Under the pieces are notes generated by a model, which was given only the letters and a program-made list of their open reading frames with translations, searched no databases and was not told the origin of the DNA. From Hippasteria phrygiana (taxonomy: Eukaryota; Echinodermata; Asteroidea; Valvatida; Goniasteridae), in contig JAZGUH010000359.1 in assembly GCA_037893225.1 (NCBI GenBank), positions 1,302,001 through 1,366,000 on the forward strand: 64,000 nucleotides of DNA, in the 5' to 3' direction. The stretch's first letter is position 1. Each line of letters starts with the position of its first letter. Shown here piece after piece: positions 29,756-42,137 of the stretch. A program made the translations under genes and the position numbers.

Positions 29756-30563
29756 ATAGGCCATTAGCCATTAATTATATTCAGCACATTACAAGGTTTA
29801 GGATTGTTATCTTCATATCAAAATGGGGTGCAGGAATGGTAAACTACATGTACCTCACTAACTGCCTGTACAAGTACATGTATTACATGTAATAACCATT
29901 TTCGGAAGAAAAGAAAAGGCATTTTCTCGGTAATAAGCAGATTAAAAAAAAAAACGTGTCTTCATGGAACACAGAAACACCTGCAGTTCAAGGTCCTACA
30001 CACCCTCTGTGTTAATGTGAATGGCATGCGTGAGTCGGCAAGTTCATTCACAGACATACATGTACATGTACATGTACACAATATAACTTTGATATTAATC
30101 ATACAGCAAAGCTGACGATAATGCATCGTTTCGAGTACACGTAATCAGTAAATATTTTGCCCAGTAATTGTACTGTTCAGAGTACATGTATTCATTAAAT
30201 ATTTTGTACAGTAATGGCTTAAAATGTACTGCTATTATCCATATAGTATTAAACTATTTTTTCACTAAGAAAATAAGATCACCTCTATTATTTTAGAAGT
30301 GTACATTTTACATAAATGTGCACGTTCAATTACTAAAGTCAGAAGTCACTTTGGTTTGAAGACCTCATTGTTGTACAATGAAAATGTACATAAATGTACA
30401 TATGTATGCAGTTTTAGAAAGTGTACGTGCACTGTATATATCTCCGAGGACAAGAGAAGAAAGAAAACACAAAGAAACCTTTCAGTCCTCGAACGTAGAG
30501 TCTTTTGTTGAAATCGGTCCTCGAACGTAAGGATACGTGCTTAGTCTATGGGGGTTGGTTATA

Positions 30564-30784
30564 TTAACCCTAACCTTCCCTAACCTGCCAAAATCAAACA
30601 CCCCATTTGTGTTGAATTTTGTGTGATTAGGTACTGTAGAGCCTTGGCACCATCACTTTGCATGGGACTTGATGCCCTGATTTTGTCTAAGTACAAAGAA
30701 TGTGCCATTGGTTTACTACACAGTGTTGGAGTTTGTGTGGTTAGGGAAGGATTCTAGTAAAAAGCCTTGGGCTGTTAGGGTTAA
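30564..30784 (+). mobile_element. TTAA-type element with TTGAATTTTGTGTG word
   Basis: The ends are TTAACCCTAACCTTCCC and GGGCTGTTAGGGTTAA. Internal words are CCAAAATCAAACACC, GTTGAATTTTGTGTGATTAG and GTTGGAGTTTGTGTGGTTAG. Confidence 0.65.
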
Positions 30785-32082
30785 AGGAACAATAAGAAAC
30801 ACAAAGCATTGTCCTCGGACATATTGGGGAAGTACGACTACGTGCTCACACACGTGCATGTGACCAGTGCAAGTGGAATTTGGGGCATTTTTCACATCAT
30901 TTCCGGAAAAATAACTTTCTTTTTTGAAAGAATTAAACAAATATTTCATGAAAGGAGTAAAAAGAAAATTATACTCTTCACACATTGATCACGTTTACAC
31001 CACTATAGCTCAACAAAATTTTGATCAGCTCAACTAAAATAAACCTGGAAATGTCAGAGATTTATATGCAATTATTTTAAACAAATTTCCGCATTTCATC
31101 TCAAATTTCACAAATTTGTTCCTTTCCAGGTAATATACATGTATATATATATTTTTTTTTAAAACAATTTTAGTACTGGTTCTATCTGTCAAACAGGAAT
31201 TTAATCCTAAATGGAAAGACTACAAAATACAATGTATTAAAAAACATGCATTTGATAAATAATGATGTGCATGTACAATGTACAAGTATTTGGCCTGCAG
31301 GCACATTTTAGTGTCCACTCCAAATCTGCGGGCATGAGTGACAACATTGATTTGATTCAATCTTTCCCTTCATCGTTGGGGTTCACTGACAAGCATTCCG
31401 CTGAAATCAAGGCGTACGGTATGCACGGCATCTTATAAATATTATTTCAGGTTTGTAGCAGGCAAGACTTGAATTCTTTTGGGAATTGCAACTGTTGAAG
31501 ATGTGGGATTTGTTGATTTTTTGTTTTCTCTGCATCCGAGAGAAGTGCTAATATCAAACGCTTGGATGGTGAAAATGCATGTACATGTATGTGCAATTCC
31601 ACAGCAATAGGGGCAAAACTAAAAAAAATTAAATGTTTTTTTTGTTTTAAGTTTGGATTTCATTCTGTATTGTGGATAACAAATCTCTATGTTTTACTAA
31701 ATTAGCTCTCAGTGTTTTGTAAAATGATATTTTTGAACATAGGACTTTTGGGGTGATTTTGGTGAAAGTCTTGCCTAGATTGCTAATTGATTTGAATTCA
31801 TGTTAATTTAAATATTCAGCTCTGGCCCCTACGTGTTTAAAAAGACAGGAACGTTTGAAGTGACCTCAACCAGTTTAGAAGACAATCGGTGTTAACAGAA
31901 CCCGTAAATACACCATGTCCTTTTTTTTGGTAACGTTAGTGATGACCAATAAACTGAATGTTCAGAAAGCAGGAACTTTCTGAGTGGTCAAAATAGACTT
32001 CGAAGCTGTGAGGGATGAAAGTGCCAAACAAAATGTGGACTAAAAGTTGGTAAATTTTGGAGTATTTGAAAAAGTCAGTTTT

Positions 32083-32275
32083 TTCCAACAATGGTCGGCC
32101 GACCATTGCTGGAAATTGATACAAAAAATTCAACTTTTCTTGAAACTGACAGCACACCATATGCCATGATTTCACAGGATGCTAGAAACTATGTACATGT
32201 ACTAACAGTCAAGTAAGTTATTTCATAATAAAACAGTAGTTATATTTGTTTGATGTTTGCAAATGTTATTACCTT
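32083..32275 (+). repeat. Repeat family F copy 2
   Basis: It contains CTTGAAACTGACAGCACACC, GCCATGATTTCACAGGATGC and GTTTGATGTTTGCAAATG. Confidence 0.65.
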
Positions 32276-32487
32276 TACGTTAAATCTATACTATACCCTG
32301 TAGCTTTGGTAATGTAAAAAATAAATCATCTGAAAGTTTACTGTTGCCAATCCTCCTGGGAAATATTTCCATCTGAAATGCCGTCATCTTCGAGAAAATT
32401 GTATCTGAAGACCTCCCAAAATGCCTGCGCTTATTTTGATTTCAACACTACCGAAATAAGCACATATGAACTTGCACAAAAAAAACA

Positions 32488-32645
32488 CACCAGTGCCACC
32501 AGGCCGGATGACGCCTACAGCCGCTATTTGTGCAGTTTCAATCCATTGTTGGATTATTGTGTATGTTACGCTTGACTGCACAAGCACATTGTGTCCATTT
32601 TGCTTGGCTGCACAGGCTGCTGATAATAACCGTACTCATGTACAG
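32488..32645 (-). repeat. Repeat family B copy 4 (inverted)
   Basis: It is the reverse complement of the family core: TTTCAATCCATTGTTGGATT, GTGTATGTTACGCTTG and CTTGGCTGCACAGG. It ends about 50 bp from the FAM110 stop codon. Confidence 0.75.
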
Positions 32646-32697
32646 GTTTGAAAATGTGCACTTACTCAACACCAGCAGCAGAAATCATTGCCTTCAA

Positions 32698-35600
32698 TCA
32701 GGAGAAGCTGGCTGCCCGGGCTTTCCTCATCTGACACAGCCACTTGATGACCCGAGCGTTCTTGGTGATGATAGACTGAGACGTGTCCGGCAGCTTCTTT
32801 ACCCGATGCAGGCCCTCCTCGCTCACTTTGCTGCCGTGGGAAAGATTGTCCGAGTTCTCGGTACTGAAGGAGCGGCCGTCGTCCTCCCTAATGTGCTTGT
32901 ATTCGTGCATCTCGTGAAAGACCTCGTCCTCGTCGCTGAGCTGCAATGGGGAGAACTGATTCTTGAAGCTCTCATTCAGCCCCATTTGGTTAAAGAAGCG
33001 CTCCATGTCTGAGTGGGCACTGGAAACAGAGCACAGGGGGCTCATACCCAGGTCCGACTTGGAGCGGCGACGTGGAAAATCTCGTCGGGTGGGGGAAGTC
33101 AGTGACTCCGGAGGAGATATACATGTAGTGTCTTCAGGTTTCACTGCTCGGTTGTTGATGCTCTCTTTGAGGTTCAAATTCAGGAGGGGTTTGCGGGCAA
33201 TTGGCTGAAAATTTGTGTTGTACTTCTTTGGCACGGACTTCTGTTGTGTGGCAAAGACATGATCCATCCTCGCTTCATTTTTAGATTCACAGGTGCTTAT
33301 ATTGCTGCCCTTATCTCTGCTTGACTTGCGAGTTGTCTCCGGTTTGGGATCCTCAGGAGGTCTGATTTTCTGTCCTCTCTTGAGGGTGTTCAGCTCATCT
33401 TCGGGATTTATTATCCGAGACAGCAAGTGCTGAAGGGATTTATCCTCCTTCTTGGTTTGGACATGCCTCCGAGGCTTTTTCGCTCGCATAACTTTACTCT
33501 GTTGAAGATCCACATCACTGTCTGTCTCCGAGTCATTCCCATGACTTCTGTTAGGCCTTTGGGGTGCAGACCACTTGGAATCCACTTCTTCTCGGCTGGA
33601 TTTAGTCGCCTCAGCTCTTTTGAGCTGATCGGTCCTATCAGATGATACAGTTTCTCCCAGCGGGGCATCTTTAAGCAGTTCAGAGAGGCTCACTTTCTTA
33701 TCTCGCGACTGTTCTGCATTGGAGGTTTCCCTAACTGTATGACCCAGATATGGTTTATCGTATCTTGACAAAGATATGTCTGAGTCCTGACTGACCTTTC
33801 TCCTCTTGTCCAATTCACCTCTGCTCTGTTCCTCGACAGAATGTTCCAGGGTTACCTTGCTTCTGCCATAGTGTTTAATGTACATCCTTCCAGGTCCGGC
33901 ATCAGCTTCCATGTCCCTACTGACAGATGCCTTTCTTTCATTTCGGTCTCTTTCATCACAAAGTTCTGTTATATGTAGTTCCACATCCTTCCATGGGACA
34001 TCAGCAGGCTTGTTCAGATTCTGGACTGCAGGATAGACATTTGAATTTACTTCATCACTGACGTCTGCCCGATACGCCCAATGGGTTTCAGCAATATTTG
34101 TTTTGCCACACGCTGGCTCTGATGGCATTTTGGTAGCCGAGGATCCTACTGTAATGCGATTACCGTTGCTATCATTTTGTAGTTGCTTAGGACGGAGATT
34201 TTCATTAATTCTGTTGGTATCATTCTTTGACCGCTTGACAGGTATTTCGCTCCCTTCTGGAGTGCTCATGATTCCACTGAGGAAACTTTGTACTCTTGAT
34301 TTTGCACTGTCGTGGATGTCTTCTGGTGAGAAGATTTTTCTGGGTGTGTTCTGATGATGTACGTGCCTCCATGGAGTCTGCAGCTCTACATCATCTTTGT
34401 GAGATTTGGAGGCATCGGGGGATAAGGCTCTACCACTATGAGATAGGTTTCCTTGAGTATCTCTTTTGCTATCATCATTCCTGTTTTTGTTATGGCTGAA
34501 ATTAACAGGTGCCCAAGACTTCTTTTGAAAGTCCCCAATGGAGTCGGGAGTGGTCTTGGCAGGCTCGAAGGACACAAGCGGTGCAGAGATTTTTGGTATG
34601 GACACCGGAATTAGAGGGTCTCCCTGTAACTGGTCATCATGACTGTGTTGTCTCAATTGAACAGGGTCTGCTTCTTTAGTTGAGATTAGAACTGCATTGC
34701 TGTGATCCAGATCTGACTTGGCTCTACTGTGTATGACATCCTGATGGGAATCCTGCTGGATGGAATCTTCTGGTTGCAGCCTTGTCTGGAAGCCATTGCC
34801 GCTGACATAATGCTTTGTCGGGAATAAGCTGCCACTCACCTGCACTAGGACCCTGTCACCAGCATGATGTACGGAATGTTCGGGCACAGACCTTTGGTCC
34901 TTAATTCTTTCTTCAGGATCCCCCCAATGCTCAGGTGACTTCCCACAAATGTTGTGCTCCTTGGTTCGCCTCAGTCTCCTTACATCCGCAGACGTTACAG
35001 TCATGTCTTGGTTCATCATTCCCACCTTACTGCTGCTCTCCCCATGATTTGTTAGAGACATAATCTGAGAGGTGCCATCCCTTCTACTTTTATCAGAGGT
35101 TTTTCTATCCCCGTCTGGATCTGGTCTGGTGTTGAAAAGGGCTTGAGGTCTGGCAATTTGGCCTTTCTGAAAGGCAGTATCTGCAAGCTGATCAGAACTA
35201 CATGTACCATCTTTGGAAGTGTGCAATCTTGGCTGGACAAGACTGGAGGATATTTTACGAGACTGGTCTTTCACGGAATTACTCCTTTCCTTACTATCCG
35301 CTGCCTGGTTCGGCGGTTTGAGGACAATCTTGCTGATCTTCCGCTCTTGGCTGATCTCCTTTACAGCATCAGTAGCATGCATAGCTTTAAAGCGCTCTAT
35401 TTGTCTTCTGGTCTGCTCATCAAGAATATCTGAAGAAGCTGTTGGAACTTTCATCTCCATCTCACTGCCTGGACTTTGATCATCTTCACTGGAAGTTCCT
35501 AGACTTTTTTCAGGGTTCACTGCTTCGACATCGCCTCTCACAGACAATTCCGTTAGCTCAGAAAAAGTACTCCCCGACTTAATGGCATCTGCATCTGCTG

Positions 35601-36369
35601 GCTCCTGGAACTCAAACTTGTGGAAGTCTTTCTGAGGGAAAGTAAAGCTTGTGTTTTTCAATGTGGAAGGAAAACTGGACGAGCTGTCTGGCTTCTGCAA
35701 TTCGGTCGGCGACACTTTATCTGGACTGGTTTCGCTTTTGCTCTTAGGGGACCCAATGTTTAGAAACTGTTCTTTCAGCCTTTGGACACGGCTACCAGCA
35801 CTTATGTTCTCTTTTGCACTCAGAGGGGAATTAGAATTGGAAGAGTCCGTACTTACAACAGCTGTATGGAGAGAGACGAGGCCATCATTGACGGCTGTAT
35901 TTTGCTTTGTACTATGCGCAAGTGAAGCCGCCACAATCTCAAGTGTCCGATCCCTACTGCCTTTCCGCATACCAGTTGGTCCAGATTGTGAGGGTTTGTC
36001 GGGGACAGGAGGTGGCTGCCGGGGACGGGATTTTTTAGTCGGTTGGTGTCCCTTGTCGCCATCGTAAACATAAGGCACTGCTCTGAACACGTAGCCCTGT
36101 GAGTCATTGTGGGTGGGTGTTACATGTATCTGACGAGCTCTGTATCTGTCGGTTTGATTCCTTTGGTTCTCCTCTCCCCAATTGTCATCCAGCTCGTCCT
36201 GACTTTCTCTTCGGATAAATTTAGAACGGCTTTCTGTTAGTCTCTCTGCAGCCGATTTCTTCCCCAGCTGTTGATCTTTATCAGGTGCTTCTCTTAAAAA
36301 GCCAGGCCCCGTGTTGAAGGTGCGAAGAGGGAGGTTTATGACAGTGGATGCTTTAGAGGTTACAGCCAT
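32698..36369 (-). CDS. FAM110 family protein, 1,223 aa, single coding exon
   Basis: FAM110 proteins are small vertebrate proteins reported at centrosomes and spindle poles. The N-terminus has TGPGFLRE (residues 20-27) and KKSAAERLTESRSKFIRRE (37-55), matching the family N-terminal block. The C-terminus has RRRSKSDL (1100-1107), DMERFFNQMGL (1121-1131) and KNARVIKWL (1203-1211), matching the C-terminal block. Between them lie about 1,000 residues of low-complexity, Ser/Asp/Lys-rich, probably disordered sequence with a proline patch (RPRQPPPVPDKP). Vertebrate members are about 300-370 aa, so the centre is expanded. The start chosen is MAVTSK: the frame is open 34 codons further, but a splice acceptor lies 11 nt before this ATG. 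I cannot assign it to FAM110A, B, C or D. Confidence 0.9.
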   Translation of the reverse strand: MAVTSKASTVINLPLRTFNTGPGFLREAPDKDQQLGKKSAAERLTESRSKFIRRESQDELDDNWGEENQRNQTDRYRARQIHVTPTHNDSQGYVFRAVPYVYDGDKGHQPTKKSRPRQPPPVPDKPSQSGPTGMRKGSRDRTLEIVAASLAHSTKQNTAVNDGLVSLHTAVVSTDSSNSNSPLSAKENISAGSRVQRLKEQFLNIGSPKSKSETSPDKVSPTELQKPDSSSSFPSTLKNTSFTFPQKDFHKFEFQEPADADAIKSGSTFSELTELSVRGDVEAVNPEKSLGTSSEDDQSPGSEMEMKVPTASSDILDEQTRRQIERFKAMHATDAVKEISQERKISKIVLKPPNQAADSKERSNSVKDQSRKISSSLVQPRLHTSKDGTCSSDQLADTAFQKGQIARPQALFNTRPDPDGDRKTSDKSRRDGTSQIMSLTNHGESSSKVGMMNQDMTVTSADVRRLRRTKEHNICGKSPEHWGDPEERIKDQRSVPEHSVHHAGDRVLVQVSGSLFPTKHYVSGNGFQTRLQPEDSIQQDSHQDVIHSRAKSDLDHSNAVLISTKEADPVQLRQHSHDDQLQGDPLIPVSIPKISAPLVSFEPAKTTPDSIGDFQKKSWAPVNFSHNKNRNDDSKRDTQGNLSHSGRALSPDASKSHKDDVELQTPWRHVHHQNTPRKIFSPEDIHDSAKSRVQSFLSGIMSTPEGSEIPVKRSKNDTNRINENLRPKQLQNDSNGNRITVGSSATKMPSEPACGKTNIAETHWAYRADVSDEVNSNVYPAVQNLNKPADVPWKDVELHITELCDERDRNERKASVSRDMEADAGPGRMYIKHYGRSKVTLEHSVEEQSRGELDKRRKVSQDSDISLSRYDKPYLGHTVRETSNAEQSRDKKVSLSELLKDAPLGETVSSDRTDQLKRAEATKSSREEVDSKWSAPQRPNRSHGNDSETDSDVDLQQSKVMRAKKPRRHVQTKKEDKSLQHLLSRIINPEDELNTLKRGQKIRPPEDPKPETTRKSSRDKGSNISTCESKNEARMDHVFATQQKSVPKKYNTNFQPIARKPLLNLNLKESINNRAVKPEDTTCISPPESLTSPTRRDFPRRRSKSDLGMSPLCSVSSAHSDMERFFNQMGLNESFKNQFSPLQLSDEDEVFHEMHEYKHIREDDGRSFSTENSDNLSHGSKVSEEGLHRVKKLPDTSQSIITKNARVIKWLCQMRKARAASFS

Positions 36370-36398
36370 CTTGAATTGGTCTGGAATAAAAAAATAAA
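36370..36398 (-). other. 3' splice site in the FAM110 5' leader
   Basis: The coding strand reads TTTATTTTTTTATTCCAG then ACCAATTCAAG directly before ATG, a strong pyrimidine tract and CAG acceptor. It implies at least one upstream untranslated exon, which I cannot place. Confidence 0.65.
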
Positions 36399-36513
36399 TA
36401 AATAAACATATAGAACAGCACCACATGGACCTTTTGGTGTAAAGTACATAAGATGCATGTACAGTACACATGTATACTGTACATAGGAGTATAATAGGAG
36501 CTTTGGAACTGCT

Positions 36514-36832
36514 TTAACCCTAACCTTCCCAAATCCTCCAAAATCCTCTTTGCAAAATGGAGGAATTTGGAGGATTTAGGGCACTTGGAAGTTGATGCAT
36601 CAGAGGATTTTGCAGGATTGAGGTTACTAGGGGTTTTTGCCCCTGCAGGAATATGGAGGATCCAGGTTATCAGGCTCAATGTGATACATGAGGATTTTGG
36701 AGGATTGAGGTTACTAGGGGTATGCAAAAAAAACCTGGAGGATTTTGGAGGATTCATGCTATGGTCCCCATAAGAGGATGTTGGAGGATTCAGGTTACAT
36801 GGGGGGAAAATGATGTAGGGAGTTAGGGTTAA
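36514..36832 (-). mobile_element. TTAA-type element with GGATTTTGGAGGATT words, copy 2 (inverted)
   Basis: It is nearly identical to 17542-17910 in opposite orientation, with ends TTAACCCTAACCTTCCC and GGGAGTTAGGGTTAA. It lacks about 50 bp (one extra word block) present in copy 1. It lies just upstream of the FAM110 coding exon, probably in its leader intron. Confidence 0.8.
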
Positions 36833-38529
36833 AGAATATCACAATTTCAAAGAAAAAAAATATGCATATAATAAATAATCAATATAAAGTTTTAAAAAAT
36901 GTAAATTTTCCAATGGAATTTTTAAAAACATCCAACCTGTTTAAAACATCTAGAGCTTCAAAAAGTGTCTCAAAAGTTACTAGTTTTTCAATGTAATTGA
37001 TTGCAAAGTGAATTTATTGAGTACATGCATTAACAAATTAAACACAATGGGACATTTTTCATCAACTTTTTTTAATATCAATTATTGTTCAATCTTGTCA
37101 AGCTTCTTTGTTCACTCTCAGCCTTTCAAGTGTAACAAAGGAAATGTTTTTGTCACATACAGAAATTCTTTACCAGTTACTTGGTAGGGGTTCTCTTCAC
37201 AATTAAAAATTGGAAAGCGGTCAACTTAACCCAATACTAGTGGTGGGATATAAATCCAGATTTTTTAACATTTGATTTGAATTCCACTATTCGGTTTCGA
37301 TCTTGGAAACCGGATATTTGAGAGCAACGTTAGAAAATTTAAGCCTTCCATTTTTAGCCGCGTCGCATTGCAGACAGGGCTCTAGAAGCACTTAGTGTTG
37401 TTCTTCTTCTTGTACCAAATTCGTCACGTGACAGTCACGTGACAGTTTTCCTTGACGAAACTCTCACACACGCAAAGTCTATGAGACCGCAGGCTGTACT
37501 GTGCAAGTGTCTATGATGAAACTATCACACACGCAAGTCACCAACGACGCGGCTCCTGCACGAATTCGTGCTCGTTTATGACACAGGCTAAAGAGAACAA
37601 CTGGAACATCCTCCAATTTGCTCTACAGTCTCTGATTGTAACTGCATTCACTCGTTACTGGTCTGATTGGTATATTAATAGCCTGCCCAAAGAGTACAGC
37701 TCTGAGGTGTTTTTGTAAAGGCCCAGTGGTCACTGAATCCTGCAAACTATATCCAGTCATTGGGCGGGCTCTTCTTGGGGGCACCTCACCTGTCACTTTT
37801 TGTTGGCATGACTATGATCCTGATAGAAACTTCCGGTGAAAACAGATAACCGTTATTTGGTTTAAATTGAATAAGGATAACTGCATTTTGAAATCTCCGA
37901 TTTCTCCCACCATCACCCAATACTTCTAATTGTATTTACGTGTACTGACAAACACTCCCTCTCTCATCAGGGCCAAAATGGAGCCAACTGCCCTATATCA
38001 AAACCTATCAAGTGACAGGTTGAAACACACACAAGCTGTGAGAGTTGGTGAGTAGATTTGTTGATAGGCTGTGATAGTTATAACTATAGGAGGGTTTTTA
38101 TTTATAGGAAGGTGCATGTATTTCCAGCAGAGTTAATATGAAATTCGGGGGAAGTCTTCCATTCCAAAAGACTCACCACTGGGAGAACATTGACGAACAT
38201 TGTTCAGCCGCTAGTCACTGTAAAGTTGCACCAAAGTCAATGTATCACAGCAACTCTACATGGCGATGAGTCATCCCAAAGTTATCCCAAAGTCTCTGGC
38301 ATTGTTGTGCTGTACGAAGTCTACTCTTTCTGCACTGTAGATGTATGTGGTTGTACGTACATGTACTCTTCAAAACTGGCAAGGCTCTGGAAAGACAAGT
38401 AAGGGACACCTTACTTTTTAGAAAATAAGGTTAACAAATTTTCAACAATTCAAATTTCCAAATGGCAGCAATGGCATTAAAATAAATATGTACATCATTT
38501 GCAAACATTCAAAAAAACAAAACTACCAA

Positions 38530-38665
38530 ATTATTATGAATGACCTTACTTGACAGTTAGTCTCAAGCATCCTGTGAAATCATGGCACATGGTGTGCTGT
38601 CATTTTCAAGAAAAGTGGAATTTTGTATCAATTTCCAATGATGGTCAGCCGGCCATCATTAAAAA
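38530..38665 (-). repeat. Repeat family F copy 3 (inverted)
   Basis: CATCCTGTGAAATCATGGCA, TGTGCTGTCATTTTCAAG and CCAATGATGGTCAGCCGG are the reverse complement of the copy at 32083-32275. Confidence 0.65.
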
Positions 38666-39302
38666 AAGATACCCAGATATCGTGATATGGGGCATAGGGG
38701 TACCCCCCTTTTTGTCCCAATACCCTATACACACTCCAGACTATTGTTACCTAACACATCCCCCCTAGATTTCTTAAAAGAATTCCTGAGATTCCGGGAA
38801 CACAATGACGAACACAAAAGAGGGGGGGACGGTCCCTTTGCCCCATATCATGCTTCATATGTAAAAAGTATTTTCAAATACTGCCCCAAATTTACAAAAT
38901 CTTTACATACATCATATTCTTTGCAATCATTTATACATCCAGTGAATTAAGCCAGCTCGTCTGGTTCTCTGACCTGACAATTCCCCGATGTCTATAAATT
39001 GCTGTTTTGTTTGAAGTACATGTAGGCCCCCCTACATGCAGGTCAGGATACCAGAACAGCATTTTTTTTCTTGGTTTTTCCCAGCTTGTATGAATGTAAA
39101 ACTTTAAACAGGTCATTGCAATAATATTTGCTTGCGTTTACCTGAAGTAAACAGAAGTTGGCAGTTTTTAATACTTTCATAATAATTTGAATTTAATCAT
39201 GTGCATCAGGGTGCTGTAATAGGGTGCTCTAATTATAATTGTTCATTCCATCTGAATGTAAAAGAAGGTAGTAGTTGTTAATAATTTTAAAACATTTCTG
39301 TA

Positions 39303-39465
39303 AAGGCCAATTTACACATACGCGACATAGTCGCGCGACAATTTTCTAAATTCACGCAAATCAATTGGTGCTTTTTTATTTACGCGACAGAGTCGTGCGA
39401 TGAGACGCTCCTTGATTTGTGCGTATTTAGAAAAAAGCACGACAAAGTATGTGTAAATTGGCCTT
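39303..39465. mobile_element. Short MITE with AAGGCCAATTTACACAT ends
   Basis: The left end AAGGCCAATTTACACATA is mirrored by TATGTGTAAATTGGCCTT. CGCGACA-N-GTCGCG words lie inside. It is about 163 bp and non-coding. Confidence 0.8.
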
Positions 39466-41896
39466 AAGAGGGTGCTATTTTTCTTAGGTAAATTCTTTGA
39501 TTAAAGTGCATAACAACATAAGACAACCCAGCAACAATGTTTTAAGAAATATCGGTTAGGAATGGATTGTAAATGAGCTTTTTGACATGGAAATCGATAA
39601 CACGTAAAACATGGCACCTTATGTACAAGAAGGTGTAAAATAAGCATTTTTAAAACACAATGCTATGGGGAGACATCACATCATGCTGTACAATTTCTTT
39701 TTTAAATTGCATTCACAAAAATAATTGCAGGAATTACTCCCTAGAACTGCTACAAAAGACCGGAACAAATTGCTGCACTGCATGTATTCATGAGCGAGGT
39801 GAGATAATTCAGAGTGGAAATGGCTAACTCTTTTTTTCCAGTGAGCCTGTAGACACTATTCAATGAACTGCATCAAACGGCATTCCATTAACCAGTCCGG
39901 GAGACTGAGATTCACTTGTATTCATTATTCAAGCTTTGCGATCGAACCTCGATGCTTTTAGTTACAGCAGTATACTGCACGTACATGACCCTGTATCTCC
40001 GGCATTGAACATCTCAAACAGAACCCGTGGGGTCTACAAAAAAAACAAACACAAACTGTGTTTAACACAATCTACCTTTTTTTAGGTATTATTGTAGTCC
40101 CTGAACAGGTATTGTGCGCTATGCGTCAGTGAAAACCGACACCGTTTTTTTGACAGACATGTCAGCCCTTGTGCTTTCAATTGCTATTCAAGACCAGAGC
40201 CTTGAGGGACAAATAAACAACGACCCTCAGCCAAAAACACATCCAACCTTTGGACAAAAGCAGGCAGACAGTCCTTGACAGCAGATATAATAGTGTACAT
40301 AGTGTACATGTATGTCTAGGTACAATCAGGATGTAGTTTCTCCATCATTCAGTGGTGCAGGGGGAGGGGGGTGGGGGTGGTAACTTGCCCCTGTGGGATC
40401 TCTTGCCGCCTCTCGCCCCTCCCCTTGAAAATTATGGATTTTTGTATTTTGTTTCTTCATTTCCATTTTAGTTTTGGTTTTTAAAAAACAAAATTTTAAG
40501 GGGCCATTGCCATGCCATCTATAGTGTGTTGTTTGGACATATACATGTACATGTAGGCCTATGTAAAGGCTCCTGAAAGCACTGCCCGTTAAAAACTGTG
40601 CCCTTCCTATTTTTCAAATTATTTTGCCAGGCCCCCAAAAATTCTTGACACTCTTTTACGGAAAAAACAATTTGGTCCTTAAAATCTGGGGGAAAATATC
40701 ACTTACCCCCCCCCCTCAAAAATAGCCGTGCCTATTCTTTTCCCACCAGCACCCTCATCTCCCTCCCATCCCCACCCCCAAACAGAACCCAGACCAGAAA
40801 CGGAACCTGCACAATTTCAACCACTAACGTACAGTGCACACATGCAGACATGTACATGTACATATTTCTCAGTACTGCTATTAGAAAACAACTTCAAATC
40901 ATCCAATGTACAGTACATACATCATTGTACACACTCAGCAATCTCCAAATTCACTCTGCTTAATTTGCAAGGAATTTTGCATCCAAATGTGTTAACGGTC
41001 TGAAAACCACAAACACGTAGCACTTACATGTACCTGTTCATACATGTGTAATACCAGTTTCCGTGTTTAAATTCACTACAGATACGTGTACATGTACCGA
41101 TTCGTCTGGTTTTTGTTTGACTAAGTTTCACATTTCTGAAGGAAAGGAGGTAAACCATGTCCGATGGTTTTAGTTTTGTTACGTGAATAAACTGCTGACT
41201 GAACACAAGAAAGATGCCGTTTTTCAAAAAAAGAAAAACATTTATAATGCCCTGCGGCAATGATTTGGCATTGAAAGAATGCTCCCTCAAATTCTGAATA
41301 TTAACTGAATAATTTGAATATTATTTTTAAAAGCTTCATTTTAAAAATGGTATATTTCACCCTGTACGTGTATTTTAACTGGTTAATTTTATTATTCCAA
41401 TCACTATGACTATTGTACCCTCGACAAGTATCACACTATTAACTTATCACACTCGCCCAAAAACTAATCTGGAATTGGCAGTATAATATGGGGCGTGACG
41501 CGTGGGATGACCCAGTTCAAATGACCAGTTTAAATCAGTATAATCTATTGGGCTTGCACTATTCTCACACAACTAAGTTATAAAGTGAACTCTGGGCTGT
41601 ACTGTGATGGTTCTAAAGCATGCATTTATTTTTGTCCCAGGCATAAATTACATTTTGGTAAAGTCAGCTGAGAAATTTTGTCAATGGTATTTGTAGCCAT
41701 TATACATGTGTATTTTTTGTTAGCACAACATGATTCATGATATTTGTTTGCCTACATTTCATATAACAGGTGCAAAGTGTTTCCGTTGGTGAACTTTGGA
41801 AATGCATACATGTATCATTGTTACTCATGTTAGCCCAAGATTACTGGCTCCTGTGTCCTTACTACACGAATGAGGGTCAACGACAACATTAAATAT

Positions 41897-42137
41897 TTAA
41901 CCCTAACCTACCTGAATCCATCAAAATCGGCGGATTCAGGATACCTCCATATTGAAAACTGGGGGATTTTGATGGATTGAGGATTGTAAGCCTATCGGTA
42001 CTGCAGGATTTTGATGGATTCAGGATACCTCCATATTGAGCAGTCACCAAAACCAACTTTTTGTGCATGACAAAATAGGTGAATTTTGGCAGATTCAGGA
42101 TATTTTTTAGTAAAGTTACCCAAGGGGTTAGGGTTAA
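41897..42137 (+). mobile_element. TTAA-type element with GGATTTTGATGGATTCAGG words
   Basis: The ends are TTAACCCTAACCTACCTG and AAGGGGTTAGGGTTAA. The word TTTTGATGGATTCAGGATAC and its complement recur with CTCCATATTGA. It is a word variant of 17542-17910. Confidence 0.7.

Larger units (their letters stand above)
29760..32480. other. Intergenic DNA 3' of the FAM110 gene
   Basis: It is AT-rich with repeated ACATGTACATGTA stretches (for example 30055-30075), the 30564-30784 element and repeat F at 32083-32275. A short ATG-initiated frame at 31334-31418, ending before GTATGC, was considered and not called. Confidence 0.45.
36840..41890. other. Region upstream of FAM110, no gene recognised
   Basis: It is AT-rich DNA with two repeat units annotated separately (38530-38665 and 39303-39465) and a short tandem GTCACGTGACA at about 37425-37445. 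It also holds G/C homopolymer patches near 40360 and 40708, and ACATGTACATGTA words. Untranslated FAM110 exons may lie here. Confidence 0.45.

Noticed and set aside
31334..31418. Possible first coding exon (MSDNIDLIQSFPSSLGFT...) followed by GTATGC
   Set aside because: No partner exon or family match is seen; the frame closes six codons later and chance is a sufficient explanation.
36370..36471. N-terminal extension of 34 codons to the FAM110 frame
   Set aside because: It reads through an A/T-rich pyrimidine tract and CAG that form a clear splice acceptor just before the family-like start.
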